This document shows, one piece after another, positions 6,750-16,562 of a stretch of DNA of 64,000 nt. The stretch comes from Legionella fallonii LLAP-10 (lineage in GTDB: Bacteria; Pseudomonadota; Gammaproteobacteria; Legionellales; Legionellaceae). Under the pieces are notes generated by a model. The model did no database searches. It was not told the origin of the DNA and was given only the letters and a program-made list of their open reading frames with translations. The stretch covers positions 2,819,001 to 2,883,000 of the forward strand of contig NZ_LN614827.1 in NCBI RefSeq assembly GCF_000953135.1, given 5' to 3'. The position numbers and the translations under genes are program-made. The stretch's first letter is position 1. Every line of letters begins with the position of its first letter.

Positions 6750-9374
6750 ATGACAAATCCTGTTCGTATTATTAATCCAACACTCCCTGAAAATATTCCT
6801 ATAGTTATTGCTTTGGCAAAATCAATCCTCGGCAATAATCCTGGACTGTTAGAACACTACACCGTTTATTCTTTAGGAGAAAACACATCCTATGCTTTAA
6901 CCCTGCCAGTTCTTCAATTTATCGCTGACCCTACAGTCAACTCGAACGTCCCTGCTGTCCGCTTAGATATTTTTGAACCGAGTAGTGAAAATAATGGAAA
7001 TTTTGGCAAAGTTTATCCGGTCATCAAATCCATAATTCCACACAACGATAATGGAGTTTTTGATGATTCAGGTTCCTATGTAGTTAAAGAAATGACCGCA
7101 AATGAAAGCGCGCCTAGTGATAAACCCAACAAGCCGAATTGGTTTGTTCGCGTAGCAAATAAAGAGCAATATCTAGGAGGACAACATCCAACATTGGGAA
7201 TACACTATACCTTAGTAAAAAGGGAAAAAACCTCATTCTTACATATGAATCGTGCCCCTGGTTTATCTCTGGAGCATTATAGAAACAAACTCTCTGGCGA
7301 GCAGTTTTTAAGCCTTGTTTGTACCTTGATAGAAGAAGTACCACAACAAATTCATCGTATCATCGATGCAGGAAAACACAAAGGCCGCATGATGATTCAT
7401 TGCGATCTAAAGCCAGAAAATATTATGGCTGCCTATGTGAACGGTCAATGGACCGTCACGGTTATAGACATGGGATTAACCAAAGCAATAGAAAAAGATA
7501 GCCACTATTCTACCCTACAACCCTATGGCAACAAACTGGTATGGGATGGCGAAATGCTGCTTGCTGATATGAATGAAGAACCCAAGATCTATGATATACA
7601 AAGCGATTTATATGCATTATTTATCTGTATCTGTGAACTGGCTGGCGCACCATCCAGAGACGAACTCACTGATGATGAAGTGCTCAATGATATAGAAAAT
7701 CCCGATCTTACAGGCATTTTCAGCACTATGAACTTTGATTTAAACATGAAAAACCAATTGGAACAAGCCATTAGAGGAGCTCTTCGTGCTAACAAAATGC
7801 AAAGAACACCTCATAATGAAGTCTTAGTTGTTTTTCAAAAAGCATTAGCAGAAGTTCGCAAAAATAAATTGATGCCTCAGATGACAACACCGAATACAAA
7901 CACCATACAAGTCACAGCTGAAGGCCTAAAAGTGTGGGTAGAGCAACCTCTAGACCAGATGATACTTGTGGAAGAAAATAAAGGACGAGATAGAAAAATT
8001 ACGCTGAAATCATGGCTTGGGCAGTTTCGCAAATTGTGCTCTTTGGCAAGTGCGGAAGAAAGTAAACGATTTAATACGTGGTGCTCCAGTAGCGTAAATT
8101 TTCGTTTCCAGAGCATTTTTATTTTCAATTTACTGCGGTTTAATTTGCTTAATGAGTACAATGATGAGGCATGTGTTCGCCTCCTTCTTCGTCACGAACA
8201 ACTCATCGCACCGTTAAAAACAGAACAATTTTTACCAGACCTTTGGCAAAAACGTTTTCAAATGCTTACTCATTCAATGTCGCTACAATTGACAACAACA
8301 CAAGCCGATCAATGTGCGGAATTGGGTCTGCTAAAACGCAATATAAGTCACTTCTTGAAGCAAAAAATCCATGAGAAATCGCTTAAGTTATTCCATGTTA
8401 TGCAACAGCAGCTCGCTGAACAATTGAAGTTAGATTATAAAGACTGGGTAGAGCAATTACCTGAATTTGCTAAGTTGTTTAATAGACAATATCAATGTGT
8501 TGTTAAAACAGAAGAGTTACGCAAGAAAATAACTCCAATCTTTTCTTCACAGAATGACCTTAAGCAGCAATTTCAAAAATGGGGACTGACGATCTTTAAT
8601 AATGCCGAGGAAGGAAATTTTCCTGAGAAAATTGATGAGTATTTTACTCATTATTCCTTCCTCTTTGAGTTGCTGACTCATTTTGACACTCAACGTCAAG
8701 TTATAATGCCTCTATTTGATCTAGTTCCAGAATTAAACCAGTCCCCTATTAATTGGCAGTCAATTGAGGAGTCTATTAAGAAATTACAACTGGCTGATTT
8801 ACAAATGGTTACGGCTTTGTCTCAAAAGTTAGAGTTACTTCTTTTAATTCATGATGTCTATGCATGCTTAATTAATCAATCTGATGTCATTATTGAAGCA
8901 AATAAAACGAAGTTCGCTACATTGATTAAACATGTAGTAGACCAAACACTACCTGAAAAAGAACTCAAAACCAAGTTCGAAGAGATGAACGATTATTTTG
9001 AGGATTTAGATGAATTAGGTTCCTTTATGGACCAATGTGATAAGCCATACCCTAATATCCAAGAAGCCATTGGTATTTTATTAAACAATAACTACAAGAT
9101 TGTAGAGCTCGCAGATGCAATACGTGCTAAGAATCAAGACTTCCTGCTGATAAGGCTGGATAGAGGTTTAAAAGTTATCTTATCTGAAGGTGAAAATTCA
9201 TCAGCATTAAATGAACGGATTTTTACCGAAATGTCTCGATTTTTTGCTATCCCCCTTAGATACATTCCGCCAACTCCCAAGGTACATTCACAGGGTAATT
9301 TCAATAGCATGTTCCTACTACTGCCGAACACGGAAAAAGATGAAATAACGACTCCATTTCACTTTCGTTTTTAA
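6750..9374 (+). CDS. Protein kinase-like protein, candidate Dot/Icm effector
   Basis: A protein of 874 residues with a eukaryotic-like kinase domain in the N-terminal 380 residues. It shows a glycine-rich NFGKVYPV segment (about 85-92), a VVK lysine candidate at Lys113, catalytic loop HCDLKPEN with Asp219, Lys221 and Asn224, and metal-binding Asp240 in a DMG version of the DFG motif. The remaining 490 residues are helical, without a family I recognise. There is no signal peptide or membrane segment. Legionella encodes several LegK-type kinases translocated by Dot/Icm into host cells. The eukaryotic-like domain, large unknown C-terminal region and a short acidic patch (EKDE) close to the C-terminus suggest the same. 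This is inference and I cannot match it to a named LegK. The essential residues are present, so it may be active. Confidence 0.75.
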   Translation: MTNPVRIINPTLPENIPIVIALAKSILGNNPGLLEHYTVYSLGENTSYALTLPVLQFIADPTVNSNVPAVRLDIFEPSSENNGNFGKVYPVIKSIIPHNDNGVFDDSGSYVVKEMTANESAPSDKPNKPNWFVRVANKEQYLGGQHPTLGIHYTLVKREKTSFLHMNRAPGLSLEHYRNKLSGEQFLSLVCTLIEEVPQQIHRIIDAGKHKGRMMIHCDLKPENIMAAYVNGQWTVTVIDMGLTKAIEKDSHYSTLQPYGNKLVWDGEMLLADMNEEPKIYDIQSDLYALFICICELAGAPSRDELTDDEVLNDIENPDLTGIFSTMNFDLNMKNQLEQAIRGALRANKMQRTPHNEVLVVFQKALAEVRKNKLMPQMTTPNTNTIQVTAEGLKVWVEQPLDQMILVEENKGRDRKITLKSWLGQFRKLCSLASAEESKRFNTWCSSSVNFRFQSIFIFNLLRFNLLNEYNDEACVRLLLRHEQLIAPLKTEQFLPDLWQKRFQMLTHSMSLQLTTTQADQCAELGLLKRNISHFLKQKIHEKSLKLFHVMQQQLAEQLKLDYKDWVEQLPEFAKLFNRQYQCVVKTEELRKKITPIFSSQNDLKQQFQKWGLTIFNNAEEGNFPEKIDEYFTHYSFLFELLTHFDTQRQVIMPLFDLVPELNQSPINWQSIEESIKKLQLADLQMVTALSQKLELLLLIHDVYACLINQSDVIIEANKTKFATLIKHVVDQTLPEKELKTKFEEMNDYFEDLDELGSFMDQCDKPYPNIQEAIGILLNNNYKIVELADAIRAKNQDFLLIRLDRGLKVILSEGENSSALNERIFTEMSRFFAIPLRYIPPTPKVHSQGNFNSMFLLLPNTEKDEITTPFHFRF

Positions 9375-9480
9375 TTTGTTGGATGGCCATTTATACATTC
9401 TAAATTGCCCCACTCTATCCTTGCCTGTCTCATGACAGGTAAGGTACTCTTAGTTCATTTGACCTCGAAGGAACTATTTA

Positions 9481-9849
9481 ATGAATGCTAATCATACTGA
9501 AAAGCTATTTTCCTATGGCACCTTGCGCTATGAAAATGTCCAGTTAACTAATTTTGGTCGTAAACTAGAAGGCACTCAAGATGCTTTACCTGGATTTGCT
9601 CTGTCTATGATTGAAATAAAAGCTCCTGAAGTTGTTTTAACCAGTGGCGAGAGATTTCATCCAATTATTACTTATACTGGCAATCCCTCCGATCAAGTAG
9701 AGGGCATGGTGTTTCATATCGGCAGCGATGAATTAGAGCAAGCAGATAAATATGAAGTAGCAGAATATAAACGCATCAGTGTTCAACTAGCCTCAGGCAT
9801 TCAAGCTTGGGTGTATATCAACGCAGAACAGCCAGAAAATCAAGGATAA
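9481..9849 (+). CDS. AIG2-like gamma-glutamylcyclotransferase family protein
   Basis: A small cytoplasmic protein of 122 residues. It begins with LFSYGTLRYENVQ, the YGTLR substrate-binding motif of the gamma-glutamylcyclotransferase (AIG2-like) fold. It continues with GMVFHIGSDELEQADKYE, where the family has its catalytic glutamate, and ends in a YKR...WVYI strand pattern. Enzymes of this fold cleave gamma-glutamyl amides with release of 5-oxoproline. The actual substrate is unknown. The gene is monocistronic or followed after 107 bases by the Tim44-domain gene on the same strand. Confidence 0.8.
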   Translation: MNANHTEKLFSYGTLRYENVQLTNFGRKLEGTQDALPGFALSMIEIKAPEVVLTSGERFHPIITYTGNPSDQVEGMVFHIGSDELEQADKYEVAEYKRISVQLASGIQAWVYINAEQPENQG

Positions 9850-9956
9850 GCTCATGGCCTCCTTGAATATTTTTATTTACACCCAATATAAGGTGTAAGC
9901 AACTTGCTATTTGTTCAGTTATACTATGGTTACTTAATAAAAAAGGGGCAGGTCAA

Positions 9957-10784
9957 ATGCGTAATCTTTTTACATGTTTACTAATTACATTACTATCATT
10001 TGGATTGGTAGTTAATGAAGCAGCAGCGAAGCGTTTTGGTGGGGGCCGTAGTTTTGGGGTACAACGTTCACAAAGTAGTCTAATGTCATCACATAAACCA
10101 CAACAAAGTACTGCTGCATTGGGACAGAAGTCTCCTGCAAGCAAATGGGGCGGCATGCTCGGTGGTCTTTTAGTTGGAGGTTTATTAGCCAGTTTGTTTA
10201 TGGGGCATGGGGTAGCCAGCGGAATCATCTCCTGGTTAATTCTTGGAGCCGTAGTATTTTTCATTGTCGGTTTCTTCCGCAGAAGAATGCAACCCAGTAT
10301 GCAAGGGGCAGGATCCAATGCATTTGGGCAATCATTTAGTAATTTTACCCAACAATTTACTAACAATAATCCTGGTGGCTCATCCAGCAATAGCTCAGCC
10401 TCAGATTATCCAGCAGATTTTGACCAAGAGAATTTTTTGCGTGATGCCAAAGTTTGTTTTATACGACTACAAACTGCTTACGATCAAAAGAATCTGCAAG
10501 ATTTAACAACCTTTACTGCTCCAGAAGTTTTTGGAGAAATTAAAATGCAATTGGACGAGCGTGGCGATTCTCCCAATAAAACAGAAGTCATTACTTTAAA
10601 TGCAGAATTGCTCGATGTTTCAAAACAAGTCGACTCTAGTATAGCCAGCGTTCGTTTTACTGGAACTATTAAAGAAAATGATGATCCTATTACTCAACTT
10701 AATGAAATATGGCATTTCCGTCGATTTGGTAACAGCAAAGATTGGGTTGTCGGCGGAATCCAGCAAGAAATAAATCCACTTTAA
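9957..10784 (+). CDS. Tim44-like domain membrane-anchored protein
   Basis: A protein of 275 residues with a cleavable or anchoring N-terminal hydrophobic segment (ending NEAAAKR), a Gly/Ser/Gln-rich linker and a second hydrophobic span near residues 60-105 rich in Gly and Leu (GGMLGGLLVGGLLASLF, then an Ile/Val-rich stretch ending FFRRR). The C-terminal half (about 150-275, beginning FDQENFLRDAKVCFIRLQ) has the Tim44/MRP-L45 fold pattern, an alpha+beta cone-like domain found in many proteobacterial membrane proteins. Its role in bacteria is not well defined. It ends in W-x-V-GGIQQ, as usual for these proteins. Confidence 0.8.
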   Translation: MRNLFTCLLITLLSFGLVVNEAAAKRFGGGRSFGVQRSQSSLMSSHKPQQSTAALGQKSPASKWGGMLGGLLVGGLLASLFMGHGVASGIISWLILGAVVFFIVGFFRRRMQPSMQGAGSNAFGQSFSNFTQQFTNNNPGGSSSNSSASDYPADFDQENFLRDAKVCFIRLQTAYDQKNLQDLTTFTAPEVFGEIKMQLDERGDSPNKTEVITLNAELLDVSKQVDSSIASVRFTGTIKENDDPITQLNEIWHFRRFGNSKDWVVGGIQQEINPL

Positions 10785-10806
10785 TCAAGTCGAAATCTCA
10801 TAAATA

Positions 10807-10844
10807 GTAGGTTGGCTTCTGGACACAACAGGAACCCGACCTAC
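10807..10844. repeat. Palindromic intergenic repeat (GTAGGTTGG...CCGACCTAC)
   Basis: Nine-base arms match with one G/T wobble and enclose 20 bases. Its organisation matches the other GTAG-ended palindromes in this window, pointing to a dispersed family of small palindromic elements. Confidence 0.5.
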
Positions 10845-10962
10845 ATTACTCCCGTCATCTGTCTCCAAAAGGAGCCTGCCATTAAGTTAAGATATTTCGA
10901 ATTCTCGCGGCATTAGGTCTATAAAATAAACCCTTACTTTAATGTCAGTTTCGGATATGAAT

Positions 10963-11000
10963 TGTAGCCTGGGTTCCGCTAGCGCGGCACCCAGGCTACA
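10963..11000. repeat. Near-perfect 38-bp palindrome (TGTAGCCTGGG...CCCAGGCTACA)
   Basis: Eleven perfect outer base pairs continue inward with a single mismatch to a TAGC loop. It sits 13 bases beyond the greA stop codon. It could work as a transcript end or stabiliser for greA, but there is no T tract and related sequence recurs near 31447-31500, so I class it as a dispersed palindromic repeat. Confidence 0.65.
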
Positions 11001-11012
11001 AGCCCAATCTAT

Positions 11013-11486
11013 CTAGTATTGAACATTTATAATTTCGTATTCAACTATACCACCCGGAGTGGTCACTGTGACGGTGTCATCTAATTGCTTACCAATCAAA
11101 GCACGACCAATAGGAGAGCTATAAGAGATCTTATTCAATTTAATATTGGCTTCGTCTTCACCAACAATTTGATAGGTCAGTTCGGCATCTGTTGCAACAT
11201 GGCAAATAGTCACTGTTGCACCAAAAATAACTTTCCCTGTATTAGGTATCTTACTAATATCTATTATTTGCGCATTTGATAATTTTGCTTCAAGCTCCTG
11301 AATACGGCCTTCATTAAAACTTTGTTGCTCTCGCGCAGCATGATATTCAGCATTCTCTTTTAAGTCACCATGTGCTCGAGCCTCAGCAATAGCTTCAACA
11401 ATACGAGGCCTATCTACAAATTTTAAGCGCTTTAATTCTTCTTTTAATGCTTCTGCCCCTGGTACGGTCATGGGATGTTTACTCAT
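11013..11486 (-). CDS. greA: Transcription elongation factor GreA
   Basis: A 157-residue factor that binds the RNA polymerase secondary channel and stimulates cleavage of backtracked transcripts. The N-terminal coiled coil contains the tip signature [17 protein letters not shown] with the acidic residues that coordinate magnesium. The C-terminal FKBP-like domain ends [16 protein letters not shown]...YEI. I chose the ATG at 11486: AGAGG sits five bases upstream, whereas the GTG six bases earlier has no ribosome site. The gene lies eight bases downstream of carB on the same strand. carB-greA is a common gammaproteobacterial arrangement, so the two are very likely co-transcribed. Confidence 0.96.
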   Translation of the reverse strand: MSKHPMTVPGAEALKEELKRLKFVDRPRIVEAIAEARAHGDLKENAEYHAAREQQSFNEGRIQELEAKLSNAQIIDISKIPNTGKVIFGATVTICHVATDAELTYQIVGEDEANIKLNKISYSSPIGRALIGKQLDDTVTVTTPGGIVEYEIINVQY

Positions 11487-11494
11487 ATCCACCT

Positions 11495-14400
11495 CTAATG
11501 TAAATCCTGTAAGCGAGTTACTGTTTCTCTATCTTCATATTTCATAGCAAGACATGCTGCTTCCGCTCCTGATAAGGTTGTAGTATAGCTAACTTTGTGC
11601 TGCAATGCATTGCGTCTAATAGCAAAGGAATCCGCAATAGCTTGCTTACCCTCAGTTGTATTCACAATAAAATCTATTTCATTATTTTTTATGTAATCCA
11701 ACACGTGCGGACGACCTTCTGCTACTTTGAAAACCCGTCTGCAATCAACACCCGCAGCTTGTAAGGCAAGAGCAGTGCCACGTGTGGAGATTATTTCAAA
11801 ACCTAACTCAATTAATCTCTTAGCAATTTCACCGACTCGTGTCTTATCTGCATCGCGAACGGAGACAAAAGCCCGTCGTCGCTTGGCTATATGACAACCA
11901 GCACCCAACTGAGCTTTAGCATAAGCTTGTCCAAATCGCTTGGCAATACCCATGACCTCTCCCGTAGATTTCATCTCGGGCCCAAGAATGGAATCTACCC
12001 CAGAAAACTTAATAAAAGGAAAGACGGGTAATTTAATGGAGTAAAATGTTGGCATGTGATGATTCTGAGTTAGGCCCTGTTCTTTTAAGCTAATTCCTAC
12101 TTTACACAATGCCGCGATTTTAGCTAAAGGCAATCCTGTAGCTTTTGAAACAAAGGGAACTGTTCTTGAAGCGCGTGGATTCACTTCCAACACGAAAATA
12201 TCATCAGCCTGAATAGCAAATTGAGCATTAATTAATCCCACGACCCCCAACTTCGAAGCCATTTGCCGCATTTGTTCCATTAAATCCTGCTGTACTACCA
12301 CACTTAAACTAAACGGAGGCAGGGTACAGGCTGAATCACCAGAATGGATGCCCGCTTGTTCTATATGCTCCATGATGCCACCAATAAATACCTCTTTGCC
12401 ATCACAAACAGCATCAATATCTACTTCGATAGCATCGTTTAAAAATCTATCGAGCAATACTGGGGAGTCGTTAGACACCGATACTGCATGAGATAAATAA
12501 TGACGTAAATCATCTTCCTGATAGACTACCTCCATAGCCCTTCCGCCGAGAACATAGGAGGGTCTAACCACGAGAGGATAACCAATACGATTGGCCAACT
12601 CTATCGCCTCCGCTTCACTCCTAACGGTACCATTCTCTGGTTGATGCAGTTTTAACTCAGTTACTAACTGCTGAAAACGCTCCCTATCCTCAGCTCTATC
12701 AATAGCATCAGGGGAAGTACCAATTATCTTTGCTCCATTTGCCTCTAATGCCCTCGCCAATTTTAAGGGGGTTTGTCCACCATAATGTACAATAACCCCG
12801 TCAGGTTGTTCTACATCGACGATGGATAGAACATCTTCTAAAGTAACTGGCTCAAAATACAATCGATCTGAAGTATCAAAATCTGTTGATACCGTTTCTG
12901 GATTGCAGTTCACCATAATAGTCTGATACCCGGCCTCTCTTAATGCCATCGCTCCATGGACACAGCAGTAATCAAACTCTATACCTTGACCTATACGGTT
13001 AGGCCCACCACCAAGTATCATAATTTTTTTCTTATCGTGCTCTGGGCGCGCTTCACAACTTCCTTCATAACAAGAATATAAATAGGCTGTGTCACTGGGA
13101 AACTCTCCAGCACAAGAATCAATACGTTTGTATACAGGAGTAATCCCTAACTCCAAACGCCTTGCTCGAACTTGTTCCTCTGTGCAATACATCAATTTAG
13201 CCAAGTAACTATCAGCAAATCCACGACGCTTTAATAGATGCAATGTAGCCTTATCCAACTCATGAACCGATTTGCCAAATACACTGCGCTCCAAATGCAC
13301 TAGCTCTTCGATTTGGGCTAAAAACCAGGGATCAACACGACTTTCCCCATGAATTTCCTCTAACGATAATTTTTGTCGAAATGCATCAGCGATATACCAC
13401 AGTCTATCGGGAGTGGGTTCTCGCAAATGTCCTCTTAAGCGAGCAATATCTCCCTTTTGAAAAATAGAATGTAAGCCGCTACGCCCTATTTCCAAACCTC
13501 TAATGGCTTTTTGCAAGGACTCCTGAAAATTAGAGCCTATGGCCATTACTTCACCAACTGACTTCATTTGTGTCGTTAAGGTTGTAGGTGTTTGAGGGAA
13601 TTTATCAAAATTAAAACGCGGTATTTTAGTCACTACATAATCAATACTGGGTTCAAAAGAAGCAGGCGTAATGCCTCCGGTAATTTCATTTTTTAATTCA
13701 TCAAGTGTATAACCAACCGCTAATTTTGCTGCAACTTTGGCAATAGGAAATCCTGTTGCTTTAGATGCTAAAGCAGAGCTTCGAGATACTCGCGGATTCA
13801 TTTCAACTACCAGCATACGACCATCTTCTGGATTAATGGCAAATTGCACATTAGAACCACCGGTATCAACTCCAACAGCTCTTAGTACTTTAATAGCCGC
13901 ATCGCGCATACGCTGATATTCTTTATCAGTTAACGTTTGCGCTGGGGCAACAGTTATAGAATCTCCAGTATGGACCCCCATGGGATCAAAGTTTTCTATA
14001 GTACAAATAATGATACAATTGTCATTTTTATCACGCACAACCTCCATTTCATACTCTTTCCATCCCAACACTGATTCATCAATCAATAATTCATGAGTTG
14101 GTGAAAGCTCCAAACCTCGTGTACAAATTTCTTCAAACTCTTCACGGTTATATGCGATTCCACCACCACTCCCCCCCATAGTAAAAGAAGGGCGAATAAT
14201 TGCAGGGAACCCTAGGCGCGCTTGTACTTGAATTGCCTCTTCCAAACTGTGGGCAATAGCAGAGCGCGGCATGTCCAACCCAATTTTAATCATTAATTGG
14301 CGAAATTTTTCTCTATCTTCCGCTCTATCAATCGCTTCACGCGTAGCGCCTATCATTTCAACAGAGTATTTGACTAAAACCCCTTCTCGTACCAAATCCA

Positions 14401-14698
14401 AAGCACAATTGAGTGCGGTCTGCCCTCCCATAGTAGGCAAAATAGCGTCTGGGCGTTCTATTTCTATGATTCGAGCAACTTCTTTCCATTGTACAGGCTC
14501 TATATACGTGGCATCTGCCAATTCAGGATCCGTCATAATCGTGGCTGGATTAGAGTTAACTAATATCACCCGATAACCTTCTTCTTTTAAAGCACGTACG
14601 GCTTGAGTACCCGAATAATCAAATTCACAAGCTTGCCCAATTACAATTGGACCAGCCCCAAGGATAAGGATGGATTTAATATCAGTTCGTTTTGGCAT
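11495..14698 (-). CDS. carB: Carbamoyl-phosphate synthase large subunit
   Basis: A 1067-residue synthetase subunit that makes carbamoyl phosphate from bicarbonate, ATP and ammonia delivered by the CarA glutaminase subunit, feeding arginine and pyrimidine synthesis. Both homologous ATP-grasp halves are intact. The first starts [21 protein letters not shown], and the second has [19 protein letters not shown] near residue 560. The C-terminal MGS-like allosteric domain begins around 930 ([18 protein letters not shown]). Start ATG and full length agree with the family. carA is not adjacent: the next gene upstream is unrelated, so the two subunits are encoded at separate loci. Confidence 0.97.
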   Translation of the reverse strand: MPKRTDIKSILILGAGPIVIGQACEFDYSGTQAVRALKEEGYRVILVNSNPATIMTDPELADATYIEPVQWKEVARIIEIERPDAILPTMGGQTALNCALDLVREGVLVKYSVEMIGATREAIDRAEDREKFRQLMIKIGLDMPRSAIAHSLEEAIQVQARLGFPAIIRPSFTMGGSGGGIAYNREEFEEICTRGLELSPTHELLIDESVLGWKEYEMEVVRDKNDNCIIICTIENFDPMGVHTGDSITVAPAQTLTDKEYQRMRDAAIKVLRAVGVDTGGSNVQFAINPEDGRMLVVEMNPRVSRSSALASKATGFPIAKVAAKLAVGYTLDELKNEITGGITPASFEPSIDYVVTKIPRFNFDKFPQTPTTLTTQMKSVGEVMAIGSNFQESLQKAIRGLEIGRSGLHSIFQKGDIARLRGHLREPTPDRLWYIADAFRQKLSLEEIHGESRVDPWFLAQIEELVHLERSVFGKSVHELDKATLHLLKRRGFADSYLAKLMYCTEEQVRARRLELGITPVYKRIDSCAGEFPSDTAYLYSCYEGSCEARPEHDKKKIMILGGGPNRIGQGIEFDYCCVHGAMALREAGYQTIMVNCNPETVSTDFDTSDRLYFEPVTLEDVLSIVDVEQPDGVIVHYGGQTPLKLARALEANGAKIIGTSPDAIDRAEDRERFQQLVTELKLHQPENGTVRSEAEAIELANRIGYPLVVRPSYVLGGRAMEVVYQEDDLRHYLSHAVSVSNDSPVLLDRFLNDAIEVDIDAVCDGKEVFIGGIMEHIEQAGIHSGDSACTLPPFSLSVVVQQDLMEQMRQMASKLGVVGLINAQFAIQADDIFVLEVNPRASRTVPFVSKATGLPLAKIAALCKVGISLKEQGLTQNHHMPTFYSIKLPVFPFIKFSGVDSILGPEMKSTGEVMGIAKRFGQAYAKAQLGAGCHIAKRRRAFVSVRDADKTRVGEIAKRLIELGFEIISTRGTALALQAAGVDCRRVFKVAEGRPHVLDYIKNNEIDFIVNTTEGKQAIADSFAIRRNALQHKVSYTTTLSGAEAACLAMKYEDRETVTRLQDLH

Positions 14699-14895
14699 GA
14701 TGGCAACAAAAAAAGAATAAAGTGATGTATTTTACCGAGTTTTGCCTAAAGATTATACCCTTAATTGATGATCTTTAATTAAAAGATAAGGTCTTGTGAC
14801 AATTCATCAAGACAGGCTTATATTACACCTCTTCCACACTCGCTGTAATGAAGGAAGTGGCGAGTAATAAAGGCCTTAAATTGGTTTACTAAAAT

Positions 14896-15195
14896 TTAAG
14901 TATATTGATTAACTAAAACTATCTGTAATCCATTTTCAGTTAGTGATAAATATTTATAGTTTGGATCCGCTGTTGTCCGCTCTAACCATTCATTGGCAAT
15001 ACAAATATCAGCCAATTTCTGAGCATCCTCTACAGAAACAGGAGCCTTTATTTTTTGAGAAAGCTTTGCTGCGGCCTCTTCTTCGATACTCAAAAATACT
15101 TGCTCTCTGGTAACGCCTTGGGCAACCATTTCATCATAAAACAATCTCAAAATATCCATTTCATTCATTTTTTTGCTATCCAACTCGTCATTCAT
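14896..15195 (-). CDS. Small protein of unknown function
   Basis: Up to 99 residues, soluble, acidic in its first half (MNEMDILRLFYDEMVAQGV) and alpha-helical in appearance. The C-terminal part CIANEWLERTTADPNYKYLSLTENG has the look of a winged-helix wing (a strand-turn-strand ending LTENG), which is suggestive but not proof of nucleic-acid binding. The start is ambiguous: no clear ribosome site precedes the first ATG, and an internal ATG ten codons later is possible. It shows no operon link with carB, which is 197 bases away. Confidence 0.5.
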   Translation of the reverse strand: MNDELDSKKMNEMDILRLFYDEMVAQGVTREQVFLSIEEEAAAKLSQKIKAPVSVEDAQKLADICIANEWLERTTADPNYKYLSLTENGLQIVLVNQYT

Positions 15196-15293
15196 AATTA
15201 TTAGTATAGATTAGTTTAGTATTCATACTCTTTCAGACTATGACTATTAATACACGCCCCCATATTTCATGAAAAATATAGGGGACTTTTTAA

Positions 15294-15776
15294 CTAATGA
15301 GAATTATTGATTCCAATATAAATGGCAATTTCATCTGTACTGACATAGAGTTCAAAATCAGTGCCAAACCGTCGTTGTGGCGCATTGTCATCCGCAAAAT
15401 ACTCCCAAATACGTCCCCAAGTTCTAATCACTATTTCTGGAATGAGTCCTTTATCTCTAAAAACCAAGTAATCGCCAGATTGAATGGCTACAGTATTGAA
15501 TTCAAGGTCACCCATTTCTTGACTGATATTAACTCCTGCTGTTACGGTATAAAAATCTGATGCATCAGAGGAGTAATTGGAGTACACACCAAAAATAGGT
15601 GAGTTAGGGGTACGATAAGGAATGCTATTAGCCATATTTGTAGAAAAAAAATCATCCCATAATTTGGACAGCTTCGCTTTACCAGGATTAAACTCATCAC
15701 TATTAATGGTTCGCACACTCAACCCAGCCACAAGAAACTCGTTAATTTGAACTAAATCAGGCTTATTCTCATTCAT
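15294..15776 (-). CDS. GyrI-like/AraC effector-binding domain protein
   Basis: A stand-alone small-molecule-binding domain of the GyrI/SOUL-like fold with 160 residues, lacking a DNA-binding domain. Family features are the opening VQINEFLVAGLSVRT strand, the FGVYSNYSSDASDFYTVTAGV stretch, the QSGDYLVFRDKG strand-turn and the aromatic helix VIRTWGRIWEYF followed by FELY. Proteins of this type bind drugs or hydrophobic ligands and some protect gyrase. No ligand can be predicted here. Of three in-frame ATGs I chose the third, since AGGA lies eight bases before it. Confidence 0.75.
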   Translation of the reverse strand: MNENKPDLVQINEFLVAGLSVRTINSDEFNPGKAKLSKLWDDFFSTNMANSIPYRTPNSPIFGVYSNYSSDASDFYTVTAGVNISQEMGDLEFNTVAIQSGDYLVFRDKGLIPEIVIRTWGRIWEYFADDNAPQRRFGTDFELYVSTDEIAIYIGINNSH

Positions 15777-15829
15777 TCTATTCATCCTCATTGGTTTAAA
15801 TTTATTGCTCTATTGAAATATTAGAGCTC

Positions 15830-15958
15830 TTGCATAACCAACGGATTTTGCTTGAGGTAAGGCATAAGTATCTCGAGGAACGGAGTTTACATATGAGTAA
15901 ATGAGTACCAGAGAAACACTTATCACGCCGCATTCGGGCAAAAGTGGAGGTTATGCAA
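15830..15958. repeat. Inverted-repeat-bounded intergenic element
   Basis: TTGCATAACC (15830-15839) and its exact complement GGTTATGCAA (15949-15958) bound 129 bases that contain no gene. The same CTCTTGCATAACC edge recurs at 18511-18523, which suggests a dispersed MITE-like or degenerate insertion element. Its right end overlaps the last codons of the EVE-domain gene. Confidence 0.5.
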
Positions 15959-16376
15959 AAGATCTATTCATTGCTTGAGCGATAATACGCATATCATGTT
16001 CACTAAGAGGCACCAAACCAAAGCGCAATGGATATCCCCAGTTCATTCTCCCCTTAGTCAACTCTAAGGTATTCAAGAGAGGGATAATGGAGGCTTCTTG
16101 TGTAGGAAACCAGTCTACATCGAGCCTATAGGGACAAAAGCCAGCCGTCATCACAACCTGGTAAGGTTCACCATATTTCACTCGTCCTAGTGCAGTAAAA
16201 GATTGAATTTTGTCTTTTCCACGAAAAGTAATTGTTGGAGAATAATAAGTAATATAGTCTCCCGATTTGAGGCGGCGCAAGGGAGCTAATTGTCCATGAC
16301 AAACTTGCATAATCCCTAATTGACGACCATGACGTACATGCTCTGCCGATGCCACTGCTAACCAATTCCTGTTCAT
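15951..16376 (-). CDS. EVE-domain (PUA-like) protein
   Basis: A protein of 141 residues that is essentially a single EVE domain, opening [19 protein letters not shown] and continuing with [27 protein letters not shown] and the C-terminal [17 protein letters not shown] helix. EVE domains belong to the PUA-like fold and are thought to bind modified bases in DNA or RNA. Some are fused to restriction enzymes. The ATG at 16376 is chosen because AAGGAG lies seven bases upstream. A 21-bp palindrome about 70 bases upstream is shared with the WYL regulator gene next to it, so that regulator probably controls it. Confidence 0.85.
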   Translation of the reverse strand: MNRNWLAVASAEHVRHGRQLGIMQVCHGQLAPLRRLKSGDYITYYSPTITFRGKDKIQSFTALGRVKYGEPYQVVMTAGFCPYRLDVDWFPTQEASIIPLLNTLELTKGRMNWGYPLRFGLVPLSEHDMRIIAQAMNRSFA

Positions 16377-16444
16377 GGTCACTCTCCTTTAACAGCAAAT
16401 AATCAAAATGCAACAGGTCACTAGTATCCTATGTTACATCATCT

Positions 16445-16465
16445 TACTGACAGATTTTGTCAGTA
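16445..16465. promoter_or_regulatory. Operator-like palindrome upstream of the EVE gene
   Basis: A perfect inverted repeat TACTGACA-GATTT-TGTCAGTA with 8-bp arms and a 5-base spacer, 69 bases before the EVE-domain start codon. A second copy with two mismatches and the same spacing precedes the neighbouring WYL regulator gene. This is the pattern expected of a binding site for that regulator. Confidence 0.65.
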
Positions 16466-16562
16466 GAAAAATAACCGGTTATAAGAGCGTGTTAGATACT
16501 CGCTACATCTAGGGGAAAGGAACAAAAAGCAAAGTATATACATCGCCTCTCTCAAAAGAAGA

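Noticed and set aside
9953-10390. 145-codon minus-strand frame opposite the Tim44-domain gene
   Set aside because: It is proline- and leucine-rich antisense noise. The plus-strand frame has a signal peptide and a recognised domain.
16168-16413. 81-codon frame overlapping the EVE gene
   Set aside because: It is in another frame on the same strand, starts with no ribosome site and is not protein-like. The EVE reading is clear.
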